Shown: one piece after another, positions 1 through 5,148 of the stretch | How the letters are laid out: each line of letters opens with the position of its first letter | Numbering within the stretch: position 1 is the first letter of the stretch | DNA from: CAZMUN01 sp964569815 | Lineage (GTDB): Archaea > Iainarchaeota > Iainarchaeia > Iainarchaeales > GCA-2688035 | DNA: 11,964 nucleotides | Direction of reading: 5' to 3' | Assembly (NCBI GenBank): GCA_964569815.1 | Contig: CAZMUN010000033.1 | Span: 1-11,964 of the forward strand | Made by a program: the position numbers and the translations under genes | Notes under the pieces: generated by a model | Databases searched by the model: none | The model's input: the letters and a program-made list of their open reading frames with translations, nothing else | Told to the model about the DNA's origin: nothing

Positions 1-36
1 CTAATTTTACTGTTTTTTTGGAGAAGTTTTAAATAA

Positions 37-63
37 ACTTATGTATCCTTATTATACATAAGT
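37..63. repeat. Perfect 10-bp inverted repeat upstream of the first gene
   Basis: ACTTATGTAT (37-46) and its exact reverse complement ATACATAAGT (54-63) are separated by 7 bases. The dyad lies just upstream of the TATA box of the 111-710 gene. That position suits an operator for a dimeric regulator, or the end hairpin of a transcript entering from the left. The arms are AT-rich, but a perfect 10-bp match at this spacing is unlikely to be chance. Function is inferred. Confidence 0.55.
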
Positions 64-70
64 ATTATCA

Positions 71-83
71 AGTATAATATAAT
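71..83 (+). promoter_or_regulatory. TATA box for the 111-710 gene
   Basis: AGTATAATATAAT sits about 28-40 bases before the ATG at 111. This fits an archaeal TATA box with a very short leader. A weak 6-bp inverted repeat, AGTATT (61-66) and AATACT (88-93), brackets it and may be chance. Confidence 0.5.
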
Positions 84-110
84 AGTCAATACTGGAAGAA
101 TGGGGTGTCT

Positions 111-710
111 ATGGGGGTTAAAGGGTATTTTATCCAATACAAATTCATAATTCCGGAAAACATGCGTCATAGCAGCTACACCTACCAAAAACTTTTTAGG
201 GCGCTTTACGGTTATACACAAGCAGTTTTCAAGTCAAACGGCAAAACATACCACTATCATAGGCCTGGCGTTTTATCCAATACCCCTTATTTAAGGCCCG
301 GCAAGAACTGCGTGATTATTCCCCCGGGGAACTTTCAGAAACTTCTTGAATTCTTTAAAACCGGCCGAAACCCAACCCATGCTTGGAAAGGCAAGGGGGA
401 CTGGAAAGCCGTTTATTATATGAACGAAAAGGACGTCAGCGAAAAGAATGCTATTATAGCTCTTGAAGACCTTCTTTCAAGGCATTATGTTTCTACTGAC
501 TCTGGAAAGAAGGAAAAACTAAGCGCTGAGCTGAATGTCGTTCTTGAAAAGGCTAAAAAAGGCGGGGTTGAAAAGGGCTACTTGGGCATGCTTTTGGCTG
601 AAGCTCGGCCGGTAATATCAAATGACTGGTTTAAGGCCGTAAGTGCCCAATCTGAGAAGCTTAAGAGCTTTTACTCTGATTACAAAAAGGCCAAAGCCGC
701 AATTTTTTGA
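111..710 (+). CDS. Uncharacterised protein, about 199 aa
   Basis: I do not recognise this protein. It starts MGVKGYFIQYKF and has no signal peptide or membrane segment. The first 110 residues are rich in aromatics and basic residues (many Tyr, His and Lys; for example TYHYHRPG and HAWKGKGDWKAVYY). The last 90 are Lys/Glu-rich and look helical, which would suit a soluble nucleic-acid-associated protein, although no motif proves that. I chose ATG 111. A GTG two codons upstream (105) is also possible, because GGGGTG at 102-107 is both a Shine-Dalgarno-like string and contains that GTG. Codon use matches the neighbours. It ends one base from the stop of the convergent winged-helix gene. Confidence 0.75.
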   Translation: MGVKGYFIQYKFIIPENMRHSSYTYQKLFRALYGYTQAVFKSNGKTYHYHRPGVLSNTPYLRPGKNCVIIPPGNFQKLLEFFKTGRNPTHAWKGKGDWKAVYYMNEKDVSEKNAIIALEDLLSRHYVSTDSGKKEKLSAELNVVLEKAKKGGVEKGYLGMLLAEARPVISNDWFKAVSAQSEKLKSFYSDYKKAKAAIF

Positions 711-711
711 T

Positions 712-1170
712 TTACTTCTTTTCTTCCAAGCCTTTTTCCTTGTTTTTCTTTTTTGCTTCGACTGCAACTGGTTTTTTTTCACTTTCTTTTTCTTCAATTT
801 TTACCAGTAGGTCGTGTTTTCTCCACTGCATTCTTCCGCCAACACTGTTGCTCTCTATAAGGCCTATATCTGTAAGTGTTTTTAGGTATGGGTAAAGGCT
901 CCGTTCGTTTCTGTAATCGGCCCCAAAAAGTTCGTTTATTCTTCTCCTAATTTCTTCCATATCCACCCATTCGTCAAATCCCAGCACGTTTGCCAGGTGG
1001 AAGGCCTGGGTGTTTTCCTTAAATTTTAAGTAATCCCAAACGCTGTGTATTTGGTCGATTCCTGCTTTTTTTTCCTCTTTTATTTCATAAACAGGTTTTT
1101 CTTCTATGCTCCAGTCTTCTACTCTGTGGAAAAACCTTATTACGCTTCTTACTATTTTTTTAAAAACCAT
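712..1170 (-). CDS. Winged-helix DNA-binding protein, probable transcription regulator
   Basis: A 152-aa protein. Residues about 65-120 read as a winged helix: an acidic helix (WVDMEEIRRRINELFG), a recognition-type helix (NERSLYPYLKTLTDIGLIES), then a short hairpin wing (SVGGRMQWRKHDLL). The pattern of a helix with YPYLKTLxxxGLI resembles PadR/MarR-like archaeal regulators. The N-terminus is basic (MVFKKIVRSVIRFF). The last 35 residues are a Lys/Glu tail (EEKESEKKPVAVEAKKKNKE), probably disordered. Its upstream region holds repeated GTAATTAC palindromes, so autoregulation is likely but inferred. The family name is not certain. Confidence 0.7.
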   Translation of the reverse strand: MVFKKIVRSVIRFFHRVEDWSIEEKPVYEIKEEKKAGIDQIHSVWDYLKFKENTQAFHLANVLGFDEWVDMEEIRRRINELFGADYRNERSLYPYLKTLTDIGLIESNSVGGRMQWRKHDLLVKIEEKESEKKPVAVEAKKKNKEKGLEEKK

Positions 1171-1188
1171 GTTATTATTATAATGAGG

Positions 1189-1247
1189 GTAATTACTTAA
1201 AATAATTACTGTAATGAGTTATAATGATTGTAATTATTGGTAATTAC
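1189..1247. promoter_or_regulatory. Cluster of GTAATTAC palindromes, candidate operator of the winged-helix gene
   Basis: The 8-base palindrome GTAATTAC occurs at 1189-1196 and 1240-1247. Near copies lie at 1202-1209 (ATAATTAC) and 1230-1237 (GTAATTAT), with GTAATGAG at 1211-1218. The cluster is 19-77 bases upstream of the winged-helix start and surrounds TATA-like ATTATAAC on the minus strand (about 1216-1223). Arrays of short palindromes overlapping a promoter are typical binding sites of dimeric winged-helix regulators. AT richness raises the chance expectation somewhat. Confidence 0.5.
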
Positions 1248-1377
1248 TTGTTTTTACTGTTTTTGGTTCTTTACCTGCCCTGTGAGCCTGCTTTTTTGGT
1301 TCTGTTTTCAAATCTTTTTTTGATTTTATCAATATCTTTCCTTTTCCCTGATTTTTTTAATAGGTGAGGCCTGTTTT

Positions 1378-1578
1378 TTGGTTTTGCTTGCTCTTCTTTT
1401 TGTTTTTGTTACTAAAGAAGCTAGCTTGCTAAACTTTTTGTTTTTTGTGAGCGCTCTTGAAACAGGCTTGTTTTATGCTTTTTCTCTTGGTTTTGGAAAA
1501 TCTGTCTTTTTGCTTGCTTGTGGCCTTTCCGAAAAAACAGAAAAAGGGGTGTTTGAAGCCCTGCTTGCCTTGGCTTAG
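1378..1578 (+). CDS. Possible small membrane protein, 66 aa
   Basis: This open frame begins with TTG. A canonical archaeal Shine-Dalgarno, GGTGAGG, lies at 1363-1369, 8 bases before it. serS in this window also starts with TTG. The product would be very hydrophobic, with two or three short membrane segments (VLLALLFVFV; LLNFLFFVSAL; about residues 30-50) and a charged C-terminal stretch (SEKTEKGVFE). No family is recognised. The strand is T-rich, which alone gives hydrophobic translations, so this may be spurious. Apart from this frame, the operator cluster and a hairpin at 1569-1583, I see nothing in 1171-1592. Confidence 0.33.
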   Translation: MVLLALLFVFVTKEASLLNFLFFVSALETGLFYAFSLGFGKSVFLLACGLSEKTEKGVFEALLALA

Positions 1579-1583
1579 CCAAG
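1569..1583 (-). terminator. Hairpin just 3' of tRNA-iMet
   Basis: CTTGGC, a 3-base loop and GCCAAG form a perfect 6-bp hairpin 10 bases after the tRNA-iMet discriminator on the minus strand. T runs follow on that strand near 1535-1547. It may be a 3' trailer structure or help end the tRNA transcript. On the plus strand it overlaps the stop of the possible 66-aa ORF. Confidence 0.35.
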
Positions 1584-1592
1584 TGAGTTATT

Positions 1593-1667
1593 TAGCGCGG
1601 GGAGGATTTGAACCTCCGGCCTTCGGGTTATGAGCCCGACGGGCACTCCTGGCTGCCCCACCGCGCT
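1593..1667 (-). tRNA. Initiator tRNA-Met (CAT)
   Basis: On the minus strand every arm folds. The acceptor is AGCGCGG/CCGCGCT with an A1-T72 pair, and the D stem is GGGC/GCCC. The anticodon arm is TCGGG-CTCATAA-CCCGA with CAT at 1630-1632, and the T arm is GGAGG-TTCAAAT-CCTCC. Discriminator A is at 1593. The three G-C pairs at the foot of the anticodon stem and the A1-U72 pair mark it as the initiator. There is no intron and CCA is not encoded. Confidence 0.95.
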
Positions 1668-1687
1668 GTAATAATCGTTGACCAAAA

Positions 1688-1699
1688 AGGTTTAAAAAG
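1688..1699 (-). promoter_or_regulatory. TATA box of tRNA-iMet
   Basis: Read on the minus strand, CTTTTTAAACC lies about 22-32 bases before the tRNA 5' end at 1667, the expected place for a TATA box. The tRNA therefore probably has its own promoter and does not depend on the TFE transcript upstream. Confidence 0.6.
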
Positions 1700-1849
1700 A
1701 AGCTTTTTATCTTTTTTTTGGATTTAAACGCTAATTATTGCTTTTTTTCTCCTTTTTAGCCTCTTTAATCCTTTAATCTAATTAAAAACCTTTTATTGGT
1801 CTTTTTTTAATGTGTTTTTTTGTTTTTATATTTGTCCAAGTTTTTGTGT

Positions 1850-2395
1850 TTATTTGGCGTTTTTCAGCTTGTTTACCTCGTTTTTTAGGGCGTCTATTTC
1901 TTTGTTTATTGTTTCCAAATTTTTTGTGTAATCGTAGGCATCCATTGTTTCCCCGCATTTTGGGCATTTGAACTGGTATTCTGCTGCAATTTCAAAGGGA
2001 AGAAGCTCGCAGCTCTGTTTGCAGGTAAAGAAGCTGTAGTTTTCTCCAAATTGCTGTTTTGCTTCGAGTTTTTCTATCCTCTCTTGCTGGGTTTCCAGTA
2101 TAAGCTCAATTATCCTCTTTTTCTTTATCTCCCAGGTGTAGTTATACCAGCCGTTGCGCTTGTTTTTTGTTTTTTTGTAGCATGCTATGCCTCGGTAATG
2201 TAGCCTATTAAGGACTGTTCTAATTTCCGTAACCTTCATCCTCATTTTTTTTGCAAGCTCCTCGTCTGTGACCCGTTTGCCTTTCCTTTCATAAATAGTG
2301 GTTACGTTAATGGCTGGCTCGCCTCCAACCTTTTTTAGGAATTCTTGGACAAGGCCAATGTTAACAAATTTTTTTTGGGCAGTCAAGGCAATCAA
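1850..2395 (-). CDS. tfe: Transcription factor E, alpha subunit (TFE)
   Basis: TFE is the archaeal counterpart of TFIIE-alpha. It joins the RNA polymerase preinitiation complex and helps open promoter DNA. The 181 residues show an N-terminal winged helix (about 10-90: VTDEELAKKMRMKVTEIRTV, then RLHYRGIACY and the wing GWYNYTWEI). A helical linker and a zinc ribbon follow (C125, C129, C144, C147; CPKCG), then a C-terminal coiled coil (INKEIDALKNEVNKLK). The first knuckle is C-x3-C, where C-x2-C is usual. No ATG is available near the N-terminus. TTG at 2395 is the nearest accepted start, and the frame stays open upstream through IFEKKLKQ, so the start is uncertain. It lies 28 bases after trm56 and is probably co-transcribed with it. 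Confidence 0.9.
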   Translation of the reverse strand: MIALTAQKKFVNIGLVQEFLKKVGGEPAINVTTIYERKGKRVTDEELAKKMRMKVTEIRTVLNRLHYRGIACYKKTKNKRNGWYNYTWEIKKKRIIELILETQQERIEKLEAKQQFGENYSFFTCKQSCELLPFEIAAEYQFKCPKCGETMDAYDYTKNLETINKEIDALKNEVNKLKNAK

Positions 2396-2423
2396 CTGTT
2401 TTAATTTCTTTTCAAAAATGAAT

Positions 2424-2966
2424 TTAAACAGAAGCCTGTTTTTTCACTTTTTTTCCTCTTTTTTGGGGCAATACTTCTATTTTTGCGTTTTTGAAACGCT
2501 TTTTAAGTTCTTTTCCGTTTTGAAGCCAATCTAGTGCTACTGCCAATGCAGCAATTTCGCTGTGCGGCTGTCCTGTTACCGCTATGTTTGCGTCGCATTG
2601 CTCGTATACTTCTTTTTCCACCTTTTGGCTCCCTATTACCATCAAAACCTTTTTTTTGCTTCTTAGCTTTTTTATTTCCTTTTGCAGGGGCTGGCCATAC
2701 ATTGTAAGGTGGATTGAAAAAAACCCTCTTTTTTTATGCTCGGTTAGCGTTTTTTTCCAGTTTTCTGAAAAACCTATTTGAAAGACGCCGCCCCATCTTT
2801 TTACGCTGTCTGAGATGCTTTCTTTGAGGCTTTGGTCTTCGTCTCCTGCAATAATCATTTTTTTTGCTCCAAACGCTCTTGCTACAAGGCAGCAATGTGA
2901 TGTAACGCGGTAGTCGCGAACAAACCGGTGCCCGTATCGCAGGACGGCTATCTCTTCACGGAGCAT
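2424..2966 (-). CDS. trm56: tRNA (cytidine-56) 2'-O-methyltransferase Trm56
   Basis: Trm56 methylates the ribose of C56 in the T loop of archaeal tRNAs using S-adenosylmethionine. It is a SPOUT-fold enzyme and the protein-only counterpart of a guide-RNA system found in some archaea. The 180-aa sequence has the family's features in order: an N-terminal VLRYGHRFVRDYRVTSH, ARAFGA, SVKRWGG, IHLTMYG, and the knot region VIGSQKVEKEVYEQCDANIAV followed by TGQPHSEIAALAVALD. The tail is basic (PQKRGKKVKK). ATG 2966 is a clear start. Trm56 and TFE genes form a likely operon, divergent from serS. Confidence 0.94.
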   Translation of the reverse strand: MLREEIAVLRYGHRFVRDYRVTSHCCLVARAFGAKKMIIAGDEDQSLKESISDSVKRWGGVFQIGFSENWKKTLTEHKKRGFFSIHLTMYGQPLQKEIKKLRSKKKVLMVIGSQKVEKEVYEQCDANIAVTGQPHSEIAALAVALDWLQNGKELKKRFKNAKIEVLPQKRGKKVKKQASV

Positions 2967-3020
2967 ATTCTTATTTAACTACAAACCATTTTTATTAGTA
3001 ATTAGAATGGGGGCGGCATT
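2967..3020. promoter_or_regulatory. Divergent promoter between trm56 and serS
   Basis: The two starts are 54 bases apart. One AT-rich block (about 2985-2999, CCATTTTTATTAGTA) lies 22-35 bases from both starts and can serve as a TATA box in either direction, giving nearly leaderless mRNAs. GGGGGCGG at 3009-3016 before the serS TTG is a weak ribosome-binding candidate. Confidence 0.45.
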
Positions 3021-4289
3021 TTGCTTGATATAAACCTTGTTAGGTCAAATCCAAAGCTGGTTGAAGACGGCCTTCGTCGAAGGCATGACCTTGAAAAACT
3101 TGCTTGGCTTAAAGACCTTGCAGCAAAAGATGGCCTCTGGCGAAGCCTTAAGCAGGAGCTTGATGTTTTAAGGCAGAAGCGCAACGCTATCTCCAAGGGG
3201 GGCAAGCCTGCCTCTTTCCAAATTGAAGGGGCGAAGCAGCTTGTTTCGCAGATAAAGAAAAAAGAGGCAGAGATGGCAAAGGCCCGCGAGAAAATCGATT
3301 ACTATTTGATGCGTTTGCCAAACGTTCTTCATGAGTCGGTGCCTTTTGGAAAAGACGCTTCTGAAAACGTGGTTGTAGAAAAGTTCGGCAAGCCTTCAAT
3401 GCCAACGTTTGAATTGAAGCACCATGGGGCTTTAGCTGCCGAGCTTGGCGTGGCCGATTTTGAGAGGGCTGTAAAAATTTCGGGAAACGGTTTTTTTTAT
3501 TTGAAGGGCGACCTTGCCCTGCTTGACCTTGCCTTGCAGCGTTATGCGATAGGGCTTTTGCTCAAAAGAGGGTTTACTTTGGTTCAACCGCCTTTTCTTA
3601 TGAAAAAAAAGCCTTATGAGGGCGTGGTTTCTTTGGACGACTTTGAGAACGTTATGTATAAAGTTGAGGGTGAGGACCTTTACCTTATTGCCACATCTGA
3701 ACATCCCATGGCGGCAATGTACCAGGGCGAAATTTTAGGGGAAGAAGATTTGCCAATAAAGTATGCTGGCTTGAGTGCCTGCTTCAGGCGTGAGGTTGGA
3801 AAACATGGCCTTGATGAAAGGGGCTTTTTTCGTGTCCACCAGTTCAATAAAATAGAGCAGTTTGTTTTTTGTCGGCCTGAGGACAGCTGGAAGCATTTTG
3901 AGGATCTTGCAAAAAATTCTGAGGAACTCCTTAAAGGCCTCAAAATTCCTTTTGAGAAGGTCAATGTCTGCACCGGTGACATTGGAAGCATTGCTGCCAA
4001 GAAATATGACATCAACGGCTGGTCTCCAAGGGAAGGAAAATTCATTGAACTCATGAGCTGCAGCAACTGCACGGACTACCAGGCAAGGCGTTTGGGTATC
4101 CGCTACAGGGGAAAGTCTGGTGAAAAGGGGGTTCTGCATACTTTGAATAACACAATGGTGGCCACTACAAGAATGCTTCGCGTTCTAATTGAAAACTATC
4201 AAACAAAACAGGGAACTATTGTTGTTCCTGCTGTTTTGCAGAAGTATATGGCTAAGGTAAAGGAAATTGGCTCAAAAAAGAAAAAATAG
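3021..4289 (+). CDS. serS: Seryl-tRNA synthetase
   Basis: A class II synthetase that charges tRNA-Ser with serine. The 422 residues match the usual length of standard (non-methanogen type) SerRS. The start MLDINLVRSNPKLVEDG is the family's typical N-terminus, and TTG 3021 is the only start that gives it. Residues about 28-105 form the coiled-coil tRNA-binding arm. The catalytic core includes TSEHPMAAMYQGEIL, motif 2 (CFRREVGKHGLDERGFFRVHQF, from about residue 254), ELMSCSNCTDYQARRLGIRYR, and motif 3 (from about residue 379: TTRMLRVLIENYQ, followed by IVVPAVLQKYM). It ends with a Lys-rich tail. There is no sign of truncation. Confidence 0.96.
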   Translation: MLDINLVRSNPKLVEDGLRRRHDLEKLAWLKDLAAKDGLWRSLKQELDVLRQKRNAISKGGKPASFQIEGAKQLVSQIKKKEAEMAKAREKIDYYLMRLPNVLHESVPFGKDASENVVVEKFGKPSMPTFELKHHGALAAELGVADFERAVKISGNGFFYLKGDLALLDLALQRYAIGLLLKRGFTLVQPPFLMKKKPYEGVVSLDDFENVMYKVEGEDLYLIATSEHPMAAMYQGEILGEEDLPIKYAGLSACFRREVGKHGLDERGFFRVHQFNKIEQFVFCRPEDSWKHFEDLAKNSEELLKGLKIPFEKVNVCTGDIGSIAAKKYDINGWSPREGKFIELMSCSNCTDYQARRLGIRYRGKSGEKGVLHTLNNTMVATTRMLRVLIENYQTKQGTIVVPAVLQKYMAKVKEIGSKKKK

Positions 4290-4328
4290 CACCTTTAAAT
4301 ATTTTCCCAAACCCAACTTATTTATACT

Positions 4329-4341
4329 CCTTTTATACAAG
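4329..4341 (+). promoter_or_regulatory. TATA box of tRNA-Lys(TTT)
   Basis: CCTTTTATACAAG lies 24-36 bases before the tRNA start at 4365. A second TATA-like string (CTTTAAATATTTT, about 4293-4305) closely resembles the box before tRNA-Phe but is too far upstream for this tRNA. T runs at 4347-4360 may also end the serS transcript. Confidence 0.55.
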
Positions 4342-4364
4342 AAGTATTTTTGCCCTTTTTGGAT

Positions 4365-4438
4365 GGGCCCGTAGCTCAGTCTGGCAGAGCACTTGGCTTT
4401 TAACCAAGGTGTCCTGGGTTCGAATCCCAGCGGGCTCG
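4365..4438 (+). tRNA. tRNA-Lys (TTT)
   Basis: The acceptor is GGGCCCG/CGGGCTC (one G-T pair) and the D arm has GCTC/GAGC. The anticodon arm is CTTGG-CTTTTAA-CCAAG with anticodon TTT, and the T arm is CTGGG-TTCGAAT-CCCAG. The discriminator is G and CCA is not encoded. It is intronless. Its body is nearly identical to the tRNA-Lys(CTT) 167 bases downstream; they differ only in the anticodon arm, variable loop and T stem, so they arose by duplication. Confidence 0.95.
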
Positions 4439-4507
4439 CTGGCCGTAACGCCCGGCTAATGCGAGCAAGGCGCTATTTTGCCTCTAGCTCAATAGTGCGA
4501 CTTCGCA
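4434..4507 (+). ncRNA. Structured tail after tRNA-Lys(TTT), copy 1
   Basis: About 70 bases directly after the tRNA are shared with the tail of the second tRNA-Lys. Two folds are visible. Stem A pairs GCTCGC (4434-4439, overlapping the tRNA 3' end) with GCGAGC (4461-4466), with an inner TGGCC/GGCTA pairing. Stem B pairs GCGCTATT (4470-4477) with AATAGTGC (4491-4498), eight pairs including one G-U. The tail ends in GACTTCGCA, conserved in both copies. I recognise no known RNA family; there are no clear C/D boxes. It could be a processed small RNA, or a 3' trailer controlling tRNA maturation. Confidence 0.55.
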
Positions 4508-4531
4508 TAAATTAGGCGGTATTACTTCATT

Positions 4532-4605
4532 GGGCCCGTAGCTCAGTCTGGCAGAGCACCTGGCTCTTAACCAGGGCGTCGAGGGTTCGAATCCCTCCGG
4601 GCTCG
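4532..4605 (+). tRNA. tRNA-Lys (CTT)
   Basis: The acceptor and D arms are the same as in the first tRNA-Lys. The anticodon arm is CCTGG-CTCTTAA-CCAGG with anticodon CTT, and the T arm is GAGGG-TTCGAAT-CCCTC. The discriminator is G, with no intron and no encoded CCA. Only 24 bases separate it from the end of the first tail, and no strong TATA box lies there (ATAAATTAGG at 4507-4516 is a weak candidate), so the two tRNAs may be co-transcribed. Confidence 0.95.
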
Positions 4606-4676
4606 CTGGCCCTCACGCGGGGCTGGCACGAGCAAGAATCCTATTTTGCCTTTTGGCTCAATAGGATGACTTCGCA
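4601..4676 (+). ncRNA. Structured tail after tRNA-Lys(CTT), copy 2
   Basis: Homologous to the tail after tRNA-Lys(TTT). Stem A pairs GCTCG (4601-4605) with CGAGC (4629-4633). Stem B pairs ATCCTATT (4638-4645) with AATAGGAT (4660-4667), a perfect 8-bp helix continued by GCC-TTTT-GGC inside. Compared with copy 1, three stem B pairs changed on both strands while still pairing (G-C to A-U, C-G to U-A, G-U to C-G). This is direct covariation evidence for an RNA structure. The dCMP deaminase start follows 14 bases after the conserved GACTTCGCA end. Confidence 0.55.
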
Positions 4677-4689
4677 AAAGGGTGTGAAA

Positions 4690-5148
4690 ATGACTAGCAG
4701 AATTAGTTGGGACCAGTACTTCATGGAAATAGCCAAAACGGCTTCCAAAAGGGCTTCCTGCCTTCGCGGCAAGACGGTTGGAGCGGTTTTGGTCAATGAG
4801 AAGCAGATTCTTTCCACTGGATACAACGGCGCTCCAAAGGGCGTCAAAAACTGTTTGGAACACGGCAACTGCTTGAGGGAGCAAAAAAAGCTTGCTTCTG
4901 GTGAAAGGCTTGAAGTATGCCGTGCAACGCATGCCGAGCAGAATGCTGTTGCTCAAGCGGCTTTTCAGGGCGTTCGCACAAAGGGAGCAACCTTGTACTC
5001 CACGCATTTTCCCTGTGTGCTTTGCACAAAACTTTTGGTAAACGCTGGCATAAAGGAGATAGTTTTTCTTGAAGACGAAAAAGACGAGCAGAGCAGGTCT
5101 GTTTTGGAAGAGGCCGGCGTAGAAATAAGGAAGCTTCAAAATGACTGA
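4690..5148 (+). CDS. dCMP deaminase (ComEB type)
   Basis: A zinc enzyme converting dCMP to dUMP, which feeds dTMP synthesis. Of the 152 residues the key ones are the catalytic H81-A-E83 (CRATHAEQNAVAQAA) and P108-C109-V-L-C112 for zinc. The region before them (NCLEHGNCLREQKKLASGE) is the usual dCMP deaminase insert that separates it from simple cytidine deaminases. I chose ATG 4690, preceded by GGGTGTG. An earlier in-frame ATG at 4666 lies inside the structured tRNA tail and adds MTSQKGVK, which is unlike the family. It lies behind tRNA-Lys(CTT) with no clear promoter of its own and overlaps alaX by 8 bases. Confidence 0.9.
   Translation: MTSRISWDQYFMEIAKTASKRASCLRGKTVGAVLVNEKQILSTGYNGAPKGVKNCLEHGNCLREQKKLASGERLEVCRATHAEQNAVAQAAFQGVRTKGATLYSTHFPCVLCTKLLVNAGIKEIVFLEDEKDEQSRSVLEEAGVEIRKLQND

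Noticed and set aside
1260..1397. Minus-strand Lys-rich frame of about 45 codons (contains KDIDKIKKRFENRTKK)
   Set aside because: It has no usable start codon between its flanking stops. It may be a gene remnant, but cannot be supported.
4439..4507. C/D or H/ACA guide RNA in the tRNA tails
   Set aside because: No C box (RTGATGA) or D box (CTGA) pair is conserved in both copies, and no ACA follows the hairpin at the right place.
4365..4605. Integrated element between two tRNA-Lys attachment sites
   Set aside because: Only about 90 bases separate the tRNAs and no integrase is present. Tandem duplication explains the similarity, which includes the tails.
4666..4689. Earlier ATG for the dCMP deaminase
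   Set aside because: It falls inside stem B of the tRNA tail and adds residues not typical of the family. ATG 4690 has a better ribosome-binding string.
4567..5139. 190-codon minus-strand frame ending in RRDSNPRRPG
   Set aside because: It covers the dCMP deaminase gene and part of tRNA-Lys. The RDSNPRRPG-type end is a well-known false translation of antisense tRNA.
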